Origin: an uncultured Sphingomonadaceae bacterium
GTDB taxonomy: Bacteria; Pseudomonadota; Alphaproteobacteria; Sphingomonadales; Sphingomonadaceae
Length of the DNA: 64,000 bases
Assembly: GCA_947258815.1 (NCBI GenBank)
Contig: CAMYJW010000030.1
Coordinates: forward strand, 310,001 to 374,000
Reading direction: 5' to 3'
This document shows positions 8,219 through 17,689 of this stretch, piece by piece (the first letter of the stretch is position 1; each line of letters opens with the position of its first letter). The translations under genes were made by a program, and so were the position numbers. The notes under the pieces are model-generated. The model made no database searches. It was given only the letters and a program-made list of their open reading frames with translations, and was not told the DNA's origin.

Positions 8219-10072
8219 ATGCTTGCCGATCCCCTGATGTTCAAGATTGCGCTGATCGGCGTTCTGGGCGTTGTCGCGCAGTGGATCGCCTGGCGAACGG
8301 GGCGTCCGGCGATCGTTTTCCTGCTGGCTGCCGGAATCCTTGCCGGCCCGGTTCTGGGCATTCTCGATCCCGAAGTCGATTTTGGCGAGTTGCAAACGCC
8401 GATCATCAAGCTGGCCGTCGCGGTCATCCTGTTCGAAGGCGGCCTGCAACTTAATTTCCGTGACTTGCGCGAAGCGGGCACATCGGTTCGCCGGCTGATA
8501 TTCCTGGGCGTTCCGCTCGGCTGGCTGGCCTGCACCGCCGCAGTGCACTATGGTGCGGGGCTGGACTGGCAGATTTCGGCGCTGTTTGGCGGTATTCTGG
8601 TCGTCACCGGGCCGACTGTGATCGGGCCGATGCTGCGCGCGATCAATGTGCCGCGCCGGGTTGCCGACACGCTGAAATGGGAGGCGATAATCAATGATCC
8701 CATCGGCGCACTGCTTGCCGTAGTCATCTATTCGCAGATGACGCTGGGCGACGGCCAAGGCCATGCCGAAGGATGGGAAGGACTTGCGCTGATCCTTGCC
8801 GCATCGGTTGGCGCTGGGCTGTTTGGTCTGGCGTTGGGGCTGGCGCTGACCTGGGCATTCCCGCGCGGTCTGGTTCCCGAATATCTCAAGGCACCGACAT
8901 TGCTGATCGTGGTGATCTCCGCGTTTGTGGTGGCGGACATCGTACAGCACGAATCCGGCCTAATCACCGTCACCGTGATGGGCGTGGTGATGGCCAACCG
9001 CCAGACTTTCTCATCGGTTGCACTACGCCGGTTCAAGGAAGATCTGACCGTGCTTCTGATCGCGGGCGTGTTCATCATCCTTTCGGCCACGCTTGACTGG
9101 GAGCTTATCAGCAGGCTGCAATTCAACTTCCTGTTCTACCTGTTGCTGCTAATGCTCATCGCCAGACCGGTAACGGTTATGCTGAGCATGCTGGGCAGCG
9201 AAATGCCCTGGCGTGAACGGCTGTTCATGGCCTGGGTGGCGCCGCGCGGGATCGTTGCCGTTGCCATAACCGGCCTGTTTGCGCTGCGACTTGTGGAAGC
9301 CGAAGTGCCGGGCGCAGAGTTGCTTGTTCCGCTCGCCTTCGTCACCGCCATCGTCACCATCGTAGCGCATGGCTTCACCGCAAAGTGGTGGGCAGACAGG
9401 CTAGGCATCGAAGGCGGCGAAGGACGGGGTCTGATGCTGGTTGGCATCAACGAATGGTCAAGCGCTGCCGCGGCCGCGATGCAGCGTGCGGGCATTGACG
9501 TAACCATGTCTGACACCAGCAAGTTCGCGCGGCGCTCCGCGCGCAAGCTGGATATCGAAGCCCACTCCGGCGACATGCTGGACGACAACTATCGGCACCG
9601 TTTTGACTGGGCCGGATATCACCGGGTGATCGCCTGCTCTGACAGCGATGCCTACAACGCCCTGGTGTGTTCCGAACTGGGGCCGGAATTGGGCTATACC
9701 AAAGTCCTGCAAGTCGATCCCGATGATCGCAGCGGGATGACCGTGCCGCGAGGCGGAACACTTTTTCCGTTCTCAATAGATATGTATCATCTTCGCCGCC
9801 GGATCGAGGATGACTGGACTTTCAGCGCGACCGGCATCACCGATCAGTTTTCGTTCAGCGAATACATAAAAAACCTTGACGAAGAGGCGGCGCCGTTTGC
9901 CGTAATCCGCGAAGACGGAAGTTTCGAACTGTTCTCTTCCGTGCGCAAACCAGGCGTTGGCGATGGCGATACGGTGGTGGCATTCGTCCCTCCCGAAACG
10001 ATAGCCGAACGCAAGGCCAAGCGCGATAAAACGAACGGAAACGCTGCCGCGCCCGAAATCAGCGCCGCTTAA
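8219..10072 (+). CDS. Cation:proton antiporter (CPA1-like) with C-terminal TrkA-N-like domain
   Basis: The 617-residue protein has about a dozen hydrophobic segments over residues 1-390. They include the LFEGGLQL and INDPIGA motifs typical of Na+(K+)/H+ exchangers, where the Asn-Asp pair is the ion site. The cytoplasmic tail (about 400-560) resembles a Rossmann regulatory domain (GLMLVGINEWSSAAAAAMQR, then a CSDSDAYNALVCSELG stretch), suggesting nucleotide gating. The role is pH and cation homeostasis at the inner membrane. Its stop codon overlaps that of the convergent gph gene. Confidence 0.88.
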   Translation: MLADPLMFKIALIGVLGVVAQWIAWRTGRPAIVFLLAAGILAGPVLGILDPEVDFGELQTPIIKLAVAVILFEGGLQLNFRDLREAGTSVRRLIFLGVPLGWLACTAAVHYGAGLDWQISALFGGILVVTGPTVIGPMLRAINVPRRVADTLKWEAIINDPIGALLAVVIYSQMTLGDGQGHAEGWEGLALILAASVGAGLFGLALGLALTWAFPRGLVPEYLKAPTLLIVVISAFVVADIVQHESGLITVTVMGVVMANRQTFSSVALRRFKEDLTVLLIAGVFIILSATLDWELISRLQFNFLFYLLLLMLIARPVTVMLSMLGSEMPWRERLFMAWVAPRGIVAVAITGLFALRLVEAEVPGAELLVPLAFVTAIVTIVAHGFTAKWWADRLGIEGGEGRGLMLVGINEWSSAAAAAMQRAGIDVTMSDTSKFARRSARKLDIEAHSGDMLDDNYRHRFDWAGYHRVIACSDSDAYNALVCSELGPELGYTKVLQVDPDDRSGMTVPRGGTLFPFSIDMYHLRRRIEDDWTFSATGITDQFSFSEYIKNLDEEAAPFAVIREDGSFELFSSVRKPGVGDGDTVVAFVPPETIAERKAKRDKTNGNAAAPEISAA

Positions 10073-10773
10073 ACCCGCCTCGGCACAAGCGTCGCCAAGG
10101 CCGGAATGAGGTCGTCGAAATGGCCGATCACGGTATCGGCGCCAAGATCTTCGGGCGGCAGATCGTTGAACCCGAAGTTGACCGCGACACATGGCATGCC
10201 CGCAGCCCGCGCCGCGCCCGTATCGAATGTGGTATCGCCCACAAACGCGGCGCGCATCTGCCGGGCCGGATCGTCCCCCTGCCCCCTTGCCACCATTTCA
10301 TGCAGCAGATCGGGATTGGGTTTGGCCTTGCCAGGCCCCAGCGAATCGCCGCCAAGGATCGTGTAAAACCGCTGCGCGAGGCCCAGTTCGTCCAGCAGAC
10401 GGGTGGCATAACGTTCAAACTTGTTAGTGACGACCGCCAGCGCAACCCCGCGTTCAGCCAGTCCATCAAGCATCGCTTCCCCGCCGGGAAACAACCGCGA
10501 GTGGACGGCGATATTCGCCTGATAATATTCCAGAAGTTCGCCATGCAGGCGTTTGAAATCGGCTTCGGGCAGCGCCCCGCCGCTGAGATCGAGCGCGCGG
10601 CCCAGCATCTTTTTGGAACCGCCGCCAACCAGATCGCGCACCTTGGCAATGGGAACCGGCTGCCGGTCTATCAGACCAAGCGCATGGTTTACCGCCGCGC
10701 CAAGATCGGCGTGCGTGTCGAGCAGCGTTCCGTCAAGGTCGAACCCGACGATATCGAATGGAAGATCGGTCAT
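10069..10773 (-). CDS. gph: HAD-family phosphoglycolate phosphatase
   Basis: The 234-residue protein starts MTDLPFDIVGFDLDGTLLDT. HAD motif I provides nucleophile Asp12 and acid Asp14. Motif II is VVTNK, and motifs III and IV lie in KPNPDLL and FVGDTTFDT. The helical cap (residues 25-85) matches the Gph type, which dephosphorylates 2-phosphoglycolate from DNA repair or oxygenase side reactions. A longer frame to 10824 exists, but the ATG at 10773 matches the family start. It converges with the antiporter gene, sharing stop bases, and is divergent from glmU. Confidence 0.92.
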   Translation of the reverse strand: MTDLPFDIVGFDLDGTLLDTHADLGAAVNHALGLIDRQPVPIAKVRDLVGGGSKKMLGRALDLSGGALPEADFKRLHGELLEYYQANIAVHSRLFPGGEAMLDGLAERGVALAVVTNKFERYATRLLDELGLAQRFYTILGGDSLGPGKAKPNPDLLHEMVARGQGDDPARQMRAAFVGDTTFDTGAARAAGMPCVAVNFGFNDLPPEDLGADTVIGHFDDLIPALATLVPRRV

Positions 10774-10835
10774 CGCGGTGGGCGATGGCGCGTTCTTCTT
10801 TAATCCGCAACCATTTGATGGCAAGGAACGGCACC

Positions 10836-12200
10836 ATGACAGACAGTTTCCCGCCCCTCGCCACCGTCATCCTGGCAGCCGGAAAAGGCACCCGGATGAA
10901 AAGCGACCTGCACAAGGTGCTCCATCCGATTGCCGGAAGACCGATACTGGAACATCTGCTGGAAAGCGCGGGCGCATTGCAGCCTTCCCGGCAAGTCGTC
11001 GTTGCCGGGCATGGCCGCGATCAGCTGGAAGTCGCGCTGGACGGGCGCGCCACTATCGCCGTACAGGATCCGCAGCACGGCACCGGCCATGCGGTTCAGC
11101 AGGCGCAGGATGCGTTGGCCGGGTTCGATGGCGACGTGTTGATCCTTTATGGCGATGTGCCGTTCGTGCGGCCCGAAACGATGCGCGCGATGATCGCCCG
11201 GCTTCACGCCGAAGATTCGCCCGCGGTCGTCGTTCTGGGCTTCGCGCCGGACGATCCGCTGCAATATGGCCGGGTCATCGCCGCTGACGGGCGCATCGCC
11301 AAAATGGTCGAACACAAGGACGCCAGCGATGCCGAGCGCGCGTGCAACTTGTGTAATTCCGGGCTGATGGCGGTTCCGGCGAAAGACCTGTTCGCGCTGC
11401 TTGACCGGGTGACGAACGACAATGCGCAAGGCGAATACTACCTCACCGACATCGTCAACATCGCCAACGAAGACGGGCGGGTCTGCGCCGTTGTTGTTAC
11501 GGACGATGACGATGAAGTCGCCGGGATCAACAGCCGGGCGGAACTGGCACAGGCCGAAGCACGTTGGCAGCAACGCCGGCGCGCCGCAGCAATGGCCGAT
11601 GGGGCAACGCTGATCGCGCCGGAAACGGTCTGGTTTTGCTGGGATACAACGCTTGGCCGCGATGTGCTGATCGAACCCAACGTGGTGTTCGGCCCCGGTG
11701 TTTCAGTTGCAGACAACGTCACAATCCGCGCGTTTTGCCATATCGAGGGCGCATCGCTTGCCAGCGGTGTGGAAGCCGGCCCTTATGCACGTCTGCGCCC
11801 CGGCGCGGTGCTTCAGGAAAAATCCAAGGTCGGCAATTTCGTCGAAATCAAGAAAGCCACGCTTGGCCCCGGCGCAAAAGCCAACCATCTCACTTATCTG
11901 GGCGATGCCGACGTAGGCGCGGGCGCAAACATCGGAGCAGGCACGATCACCTGCAATTACGATGGTTATTTCAAGCACAAAACCGTCATCAAGGATCGCG
12001 CATTTATCGGCTCAAATTCGGCGCTGGTGGCCCCGGTAACGATAGGCACAGACGCCATCGTCGGCGCGGGCAGCACGGTTTCGCGCGATGTATCCGATGG
12101 AGAGCTGCGGCTGGTGCGCGCCGAACAGATGGTCAAACCCGGCTGGGCAGACCGTTTTCACGACGCGATGAAGAAGAAAAAGGCCGATCAGGCAAAATAA
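10836..12200 (+). CDS. glmU: Bifunctional GlcNAc-1-P uridyltransferase / GlcN-1-P acetyltransferase
   Basis: The 454-residue protein starts at ATG 10836 behind AAGGAAC. The N-terminal pyrophosphorylase domain begins TVILAAGKGTRMKS and contains QHGTGHAVQQA and LYGDVPF. The C-terminal half is a left-handed beta helix of hexapeptide repeats with the acetyltransferase site around LTYLGDADVGAGANIGAGT and NYDGYFKHKT. It makes UDP-GlcNAc for peptidoglycan and LPS. glmS follows after 150 bp, so consecutive steps of one pathway are adjacent. Confidence 0.97.
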   Translation: MTDSFPPLATVILAAGKGTRMKSDLHKVLHPIAGRPILEHLLESAGALQPSRQVVVAGHGRDQLEVALDGRATIAVQDPQHGTGHAVQQAQDALAGFDGDVLILYGDVPFVRPETMRAMIARLHAEDSPAVVVLGFAPDDPLQYGRVIAADGRIAKMVEHKDASDAERACNLCNSGLMAVPAKDLFALLDRVTNDNAQGEYYLTDIVNIANEDGRVCAVVVTDDDDEVAGINSRAELAQAEARWQQRRRAAAMADGATLIAPETVWFCWDTTLGRDVLIEPNVVFGPGVSVADNVTIRAFCHIEGASLASGVEAGPYARLRPGAVLQEKSKVGNFVEIKKATLGPGAKANHLTYLGDADVGAGANIGAGTITCNYDGYFKHKTVIKDRAFIGSNSALVAPVTIGTDAIVGAGSTVSRDVSDGELRLVRAEQMVKPGWADRFHDAMKKKKADQAK

Positions 12201-12350
12201 CGCCCCCATCCCGCCCCTCGATGCAGCAGGTCGCTCGACGCCGCGCCGTTAACCGCGCTAGGACCGGGATATACGAATTCTCAAACTTGTTCCGCCAAAG
12301 CTGCGGAACACATCCGTTAACCAGTTACAGCGATCGGGCAGAGCAAATCT

Positions 12351-14174
12351 ATGTGCGGAATCATCGGCATTGTCGGCAAGGAAGACGTAGCGGACCGGCT
12401 TGTCGATGGCCTCAGACGCATGGAATATCGCGGGTATGACAGCGCCGGGGTGTGCACCGTGTTCAACGATCAGCTGATCCGCCGCCGTGCGGAAGGCAAA
12501 TTGTTCAACCTTGTCAAAACGATGGCGAACGATACCGCCGATGGCACGACCGGCATCGCCCACACCCGCTGGGCCACCCACGGCGCGCCAACTGCGGCCA
12601 ACGCGCACCCGCATGCAACCGGCGAAGTCGCCATCGTGCATAACGGGATTATCGAGAATTTCCGTCAGCTGCGCGATGCTCTGGCCGAACGCGGGCGCAC
12701 GTTCGAAAGCGAGACGGACAGCGAAGTCATCGCCCACCTCGTGTCCGAACAGGTTGAAGCGGGCGCAAGCCCTCAGGACGCGGTGAAAAGCGTTCTGCCG
12801 CAGCTTCGCGGCGCGTTTGCGCTGGCTATCGCGTTTCGCCAGCATCCCGACATGCTGATCGGCGCGCGGCTGGGTTCGCCTCTGGTCATCGGCTATGGCG
12901 AGGGTGAGACGTTTCTGGGGTCCGACGCACTGGCTCTGGCGCCGCTGACGCAGAAGATAAGCTATCTCGAAGAAGGCGACTGGGTGATCGTAACCCGCGA
13001 AGGCGCGCAGATTTTCGATGAAAACGGCGATGAAGTCGAGCGCGCCGTCACGACATCAGGCGCATCGGCAGCGGAAATCGAAAAAGGCAATTACCGCCAC
13101 TTCATGCAGAAGGAAATCTTCGAACAGCCCACCGTGGTTGCGCAGACATTGCGCAGCTATATCCGGCAAGTCGATCGTTCGGTCGCACTTCCGCAGATCG
13201 ATTTTGATCTCACCAGCGTCAGCCGGATCACAATCGTTGCCTGCGGCACAAGTTATTATGCCGGAATGGTCGCCAAATACTGGATCGAACATTTCGCGCG
13301 GCTGCCGGTCGATATCGATGTGGCCAGCGAATTTCGCTATCGCGATCCGGTGATGGAGCCGGGTGGTCTGGCGCTGTTCATCTCGCAATCGGGTGAAACC
13401 GCCGACACCCTTGCGGCGCTGCGCCATTGCAAGGAAGCCGGGCAGACCATCGCGGTTGTCGTCAACGTACCGACCAGCACGATGGCGCGCGAGGCCGATC
13501 TGCTGTTACCCACCCATGCCGGGCCGGAAATCGGCGTCGCTTCAACCAAAGCGTTTACGTGCCAGCTTGCGGTTCTGGCAGCTCTGGCAACCCATCTGGC
13601 GGTAACACGCGGACACATGGACCGGGCCGAGGAATCGGATGTGGTCGATCATCTGCTGGAAATTCCGGCATGCCTTAATGCGGCGCTAAGCTATGACGAT
13701 GCCATCGCAGCCATGGCACATGTGATCGCGCCGGCGCGTGATGTGCTTTATCTGGGTCGCGGGCCGGACTATCCGCTTGCCATGGAAGGCGCTCTAAAAC
13801 TTAAAGAGATCAGCTATATACATGCCGAAGGTTATGCTTCAGGTGAAATGAAGCATGGGCCGATTGCACTGATTGACGAAGACGTCCCGGTGATCGTCCT
13901 GGCTCCCTCCGGCCCGCTGTTCGAAAAAACCGCCAGCAATATGCACGAAGTGCGCGCACGGGGCGGCAAAGTTGTCCTGATTTCCGACTGGGAAGGCATC
14001 GCCGATGCCGGAGACGGATGCGAAGCCGTGATCGAGATGCCCAAGGTCCACCCGCTGATCGCGCCGATCGTCTATGCGGTTCCGGTGCAGTTGCTTGCCT
14101 ATCACGTCGCCTGCGTCAAAGGCACCGACGTCGATCAGCCACGCAATCTCGCCAAAAGCGTTACCGTTGAATAA
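12351..14174 (+). CDS. glmS: Glutamine--fructose-6-phosphate aminotransferase (isomerizing)
   Basis: The 607-residue protein begins MCGIIGIVG. Cys2 becomes the N-terminal nucleophile of the class II glutamine amidotransferase domain after Met removal. Two SIS domains follow: CGTSYYAGMVAKYWIE and SQSGETADTLAALR in the first, and YLGRGPDYPLAMEGALKLKEISY in the second. The C-terminus ends KSVTVE as in the family. It makes glucosamine-6-phosphate, the entry to UDP-GlcNAc, upstream of the GlmU steps. No glmS ribozyme is expected or seen in the 150-bp leader. Confidence 0.97.
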   Translation: MCGIIGIVGKEDVADRLVDGLRRMEYRGYDSAGVCTVFNDQLIRRRAEGKLFNLVKTMANDTADGTTGIAHTRWATHGAPTAANAHPHATGEVAIVHNGIIENFRQLRDALAERGRTFESETDSEVIAHLVSEQVEAGASPQDAVKSVLPQLRGAFALAIAFRQHPDMLIGARLGSPLVIGYGEGETFLGSDALALAPLTQKISYLEEGDWVIVTREGAQIFDENGDEVERAVTTSGASAAEIEKGNYRHFMQKEIFEQPTVVAQTLRSYIRQVDRSVALPQIDFDLTSVSRITIVACGTSYYAGMVAKYWIEHFARLPVDIDVASEFRYRDPVMEPGGLALFISQSGETADTLAALRHCKEAGQTIAVVVNVPTSTMAREADLLLPTHAGPEIGVASTKAFTCQLAVLAALATHLAVTRGHMDRAEESDVVDHLLEIPACLNAALSYDDAIAAMAHVIAPARDVLYLGRGPDYPLAMEGALKLKEISYIHAEGYASGEMKHGPIALIDEDVPVIVLAPSGPLFEKTASNMHEVRARGGKVVLISDWEGIADAGDGCEAVIEMPKVHPLIAPIVYAVPVQLLAYHVACVKGTDVDQPRNLAKSVTVE

Positions 14175-14267
14175 GATACCCGGCAGCGCAGAAACGGCGC
14201 AGTTTTCCGTCCCAAATTCGGCCAAAGCTTTACCGGCTGCTAACTACTGAGCGGTTAAGGCAGCCCT

Positions 14268-16631
14268 GTGAAACAGGGCGATACCAATACATCTTCGATA
14301 CCTTCGCGGCTGCCGGCGCTTGCCGTGCTTGGTATCAAGACTCCCGATACCGGGGAATGGCGACGCCTGCGCAGTCTGCAATACTCAAGCTTGCCGCAGA
14401 TCACGCTCGGCCGGATCATCTGCCATATCGTTGCCGCAATCGCGACGGGCGCGCTGTTCCTTGGGAAAGTTCCGATAGCGGGCATGCTTGCGTGGGCTGC
14501 TGCACTTGCAGCCACGCTCTATCAGGCCGCGCGCAGCGATATCGTCTTCATCGACGCCGACAAGCGCAATCTGTCCTCCCAGGAAATCAGATCGAACATG
14601 ATCAGCGCAATCACGAATTCGCTGGTATGGGTCGTTCCGATTGCCGTGTTCGGGCTGTTTGCCGACCAGGTTACGCAGATCAAGCTCTGGACCGTTCTGG
14701 CAATGCTGATGACCGCATCGGCAATCATCATGCCCGCCGTTCCGCTCAGCACGCTGATGCTTACCGGGATCGTCGGAGGCGGATCCATCGTCTATTTCCT
14801 GCTGCACGGGGCCTTCGACATGGCGGTGGTGACGGTGGCATTCGTCGTCACGATCATCGTCGGCACGATCGAGAGCGCACGGCGCCATCTTACCGCCCGG
14901 ATCGCGCAGGCCGGCATGGCGGAGAAGAACGAAGTCGTTTCGCTGCTGCTGCGCGAATTCGAGGAAGGCGAAGCTGACTGGCTCTGGCAGATTGACACGG
15001 CCCGCCGTGTGCGCGCCATTTCGCCGCGCTTTGCGTTTGCGCTGGGTGAGGAACCCAAAGACGTTGAAGGACAGCCCTTCATCCAGCTTATCGCTGGTCC
15101 TGCGTGGGAAACCGGCCAGTTTCCGCCCAGCCTTCACGATCTTGCCGAACGGCTCAAGCGCCGGGAAAGTTTCTCGAACCTTCTGGTGCGCGTGCAGATC
15201 AATGGAACCCCCCGCTGGTGGGAGCTTTCCGGCACGCCAAAGGTAAACGAAAGCGGCGTCTTCGAAGGATTTCGGGGTGTTGGCTCGGATGTCACGGAGG
15301 CACGCGAAAGTTCGGACAAGATCGCGCACATGGCGCGCTATGACACGCTCACAAGCCTGCCCAATCGCATGATGCTGACAGAGGCGCTGGCAGACGCGCT
15401 TGGCTATTCGGATCAATGGCGAACCCGCTGTGCCTTCCTGATGATCGATCTCGATCGGTTCAAGGCAGTCAACGATACGCTGGGCCACCTTGTTGGGGAT
15501 CAGCTGCTTGGACTGGTATCCGGGCGCCTCAAGGAACTGATGACCGAAAACGAGCTTTGCGGCAGGCTTGGCGGGGATGAATTTGCCATCGTCGTGCGCG
15601 ATGCCTCAAACCTAGAACGCGTCAACCGTGTCGCACAACTGGTAATCGACCGGCTTTCGCAGCCATACGAAGTCGATCACCACAAGCTGTTCGTGGGAGC
15701 CAGCGTGGGCTGGGCTGTAGGGCCGCGTGATGGTTCAACCGTCGAAACGCTTATGCGCAATGCCGATCTGGCGCTGTATCGCGCGAAAGATGCGGGCGGC
15801 GGCGCGCACTTCACATACGAACCATCGCTGCATGCCGATGCCGAAGAACGCCGTAAGCTTGAATCGTCGCTTCGTCACGCGCTTGATCGCAACGAATTCC
15901 TGCTGAATTTCCAACCGGTTGTCGAGGCAAAGTCCGAAGTCGTCGTCAGCTTTGAAGCGCTCCTGCGCTGGAACAGTGACGAGCATGGTCTGGTAAGTCC
16001 GGCCAAGTTCATACCGCTTGCAGAAGATACGCGGCTGATCATTCCAATTGGCGAATGGGTGCTGCGCGAAGCGTGCAAGGAGGCGATGCACTGGCCGGAA
16101 CATGTGGGCGTGGCAGTCAACGTATCGGGCGAACAGCTTCTCGATCAGAATTTCGCGCCCAGCGTTGTCAACGCGCTTTCGGCAAGCGGGCTTCAGCCGC
16201 ACCGGCTGGAACTTGAAGTGACCGAAAGCATTTTCGTGCGCGATGCCAATCTGGCCCGCGCCGCGCTGGAACAGGTGATGGCGCTTGGCTGCAAAGTGGC
16301 GCTTGACGATTTCGGAACGGGGTATTCCTCGCTCGGCTATCTGCGAAAACTACGGTTTTCTACTATCAAGGTCGATCGCAGCTTCGTTCAGGGCGCGGCC
16401 ACCGGCAATCCCGAAAGCGAAGCGATTATTCGCGCTGTCGTCGCCATGGCGGACAGCCTTGGCATGTCGACCACTGCGGAAGGCGTGGAAACCGAAAAAG
16501 AGCTGCAAACGATACGCACGCTGGGCTGCAAGAAAATCCAGGGATTTTATTTCGGACGCCCGATGCCGGCCGCAGATGCAACCCGCCTGTTCCGCGACAG
16601 CATCTACCAGCGCAACGATTCCGCGGCCTGA
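14268..16631 (+). CDS. Membrane-bound GGDEF/EAL cyclic-di-GMP protein with PAS domain
   Basis: The 787-residue protein starts at GTG 14268. Five or six hydrophobic segments lie in residues 45-205. A PAS-type sensor follows (WLWQIDTARRVRAISPRFAF, about 240-350). The diguanylate cyclase domain has an intact GGDEF at 435-439, and the phosphodiesterase domain has intact FEALLRW (Glu563) plus LDDFGTGYSSLGYL and the loop phrase STTAEGVETEKEL. Both catalytic motifs look complete, so either or both activities are possible. No partner gene is adjacent. It converges with purQ. Confidence 0.93.
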   Translation: MKQGDTNTSSIPSRLPALAVLGIKTPDTGEWRRLRSLQYSSLPQITLGRIICHIVAAIATGALFLGKVPIAGMLAWAAALAATLYQAARSDIVFIDADKRNLSSQEIRSNMISAITNSLVWVVPIAVFGLFADQVTQIKLWTVLAMLMTASAIIMPAVPLSTLMLTGIVGGGSIVYFLLHGAFDMAVVTVAFVVTIIVGTIESARRHLTARIAQAGMAEKNEVVSLLLREFEEGEADWLWQIDTARRVRAISPRFAFALGEEPKDVEGQPFIQLIAGPAWETGQFPPSLHDLAERLKRRESFSNLLVRVQINGTPRWWELSGTPKVNESGVFEGFRGVGSDVTEARESSDKIAHMARYDTLTSLPNRMMLTEALADALGYSDQWRTRCAFLMIDLDRFKAVNDTLGHLVGDQLLGLVSGRLKELMTENELCGRLGGDEFAIVVRDASNLERVNRVAQLVIDRLSQPYEVDHHKLFVGASVGWAVGPRDGSTVETLMRNADLALYRAKDAGGGAHFTYEPSLHADAEERRKLESSLRHALDRNEFLLNFQPVVEAKSEVVVSFEALLRWNSDEHGLVSPAKFIPLAEDTRLIIPIGEWVLREACKEAMHWPEHVGVAVNVSGEQLLDQNFAPSVVNALSASGLQPHRLELEVTESIFVRDANLARAALEQVMALGCKVALDDFGTGYSSLGYLRKLRFSTIKVDRSFVQGAATGNPESEAIIRAVVAMADSLGMSTTAEGVETEKELQTIRTLGCKKIQGFYFGRPMPAADATRLFRDSIYQRNDSAA

Positions 16632-16638
16632 TCAGGCC
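16625..16638. repeat. Palindrome spanning two convergent stop codons
   Basis: GGCCTGATCAGGCC is a perfect 14-nt palindrome. Its TGA (16629-16631) ends the GGDEF/EAL gene and the complementary TGA (16632-16634) ends purQ. It may contribute to bidirectional termination, but no T-run follows on either side. Confidence 0.5.
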
Positions 16639-17312
16639 TCGATCAGGCTGGAAATCACACTTTCAAACAATACGCGACCGTCCTGGCCGCCATGCGCCGC
16701 TTCGATCGCCCGTTCGGGATGCGGCATCATACCCAGCACGTTGCCCGCCTGATTGAGCACACCGGCGATCGAGCGGACAGAGCCGTTCACGTTATCGTTA
16801 TAGCGAAACGCGATGCGCCCTTCACCCTCAAGCCGATCGAGAGTTTGCTCATCGGCGAAGTAGTTTCCATCGTGATGGGCGACCGGGATCGATATCCGCT
16901 GCCGGTCCGCATAGCGCGACGTGAACAGCGACCGCGTATTTTCCACCGTCAGCAAAGCATCGCGGCAGACAAACCGGATCGCCGCATTGCGCATCAGCGC
17001 GCCGGGCAGCAAGCCGGATTCGGTAAGCACCTGAAAACCATTGCAAACCCCAAGAACGGGGACGCCTCTTCCGGCTGCATTGACCACCGCATCCATAATG
17101 GGAGACCGCGCCGCCATCGCGCCTGACCGCAGGTAATCGCCATAGGAAAAGCCGCCGGGCAGCGCGATAAAATCAAGGCCATCGGGCAGATCGACATCGC
17201 CATGCCACAGGCGCAATGGCGTTGTGCCCGAGACTTTCTCGATCGCATCGGACATATCCCGGTCACAGTTCGATCCGGGAAAGGTAATCACGGCGGAGCG
17301 AAATGCGCTCAT
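16632..17312 (-). CDS. purQ: Phosphoribosylformylglycinamidine synthase, glutaminase subunit
   Basis: The 226-residue class I glutamine amidotransferase starts at the ATG at 17312, which overlaps the purS stop as ATGA. The early phrase [13 protein letters not shown] is typical of PurQ. The nucleophile elbow is GVCNGFQVL, and the catalytic His/Glu pair lies in [10 protein letters not shown]. It delivers ammonia to PurL for FGAM synthesis; purL is not in this window. The longer upstream frame is rejected because the coupled start fits PurQ exactly. Confidence 0.96.
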   Translation of the reverse strand: MSAFRSAVITFPGSNCDRDMSDAIEKVSGTTPLRLWHGDVDLPDGLDFIALPGGFSYGDYLRSGAMAARSPIMDAVVNAAGRGVPVLGVCNGFQVLTESGLLPGALMRNAAIRFVCRDALLTVENTRSLFTSRYADRQRISIPVAHHDGNYFADEQTLDRLEGEGRIAFRYNDNVNGSVRSIAGVLNQAGNVLGMMPHPERAIEAAHGGQDGRVLFESVISSLIEA

Positions 17313-17545
17313 GCCGCAACTCTTTCGATCCGGTAATTCTCGATCACCATATTCGCGAGAAGTTTGCGGCACATATCATCGAGCGCCTCATCGGTGGTGC
17401 TATCGTCAACCTCAAGCTCGATCAGCCTGCCGGCACGCACATCGCTGACCCCATCAAAACCGAGCCCTTCAAGCGCGTGCTGAATGGCGCGGCCCTGCGG
17501 ATCGAGTACGCCAGGCTTGAGGCTGACATGGACTTGCACTTTCAT
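17309..17545 (-). CDS. purS: Phosphoribosylformylglycinamidine synthase subunit PurS
   Basis: The 78-residue protein starts [18 protein letters not shown] and continues with [22 protein letters not shown], the PurS signature. It bridges PurQ and the small form of PurL in the three-subunit FGAM synthase. Its presence implies a small PurL elsewhere in the genome. It is translationally coupled to purQ through the overlapping stop and start. Confidence 0.96.
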   Translation of the reverse strand: MKVQVHVSLKPGVLDPQGRAIQHALEGLGFDGVSDVRAGRLIELEVDDSTTDEALDDMCRKLLANMVIENYRIERVAA

Positions 17546-17689
17546 CGAATGGGCCTTTCGCTCGGGATTCGCGCTGAAGCCTATGACCAGACTGGCCCCG
17601 ATCTGCAAGTCATAGGACCGGCTGCGCCCATTGAACCTGTCGCATCGCCATGCCATTTTCAGGCAACACCCTGAAACGCGGAGCTATGC

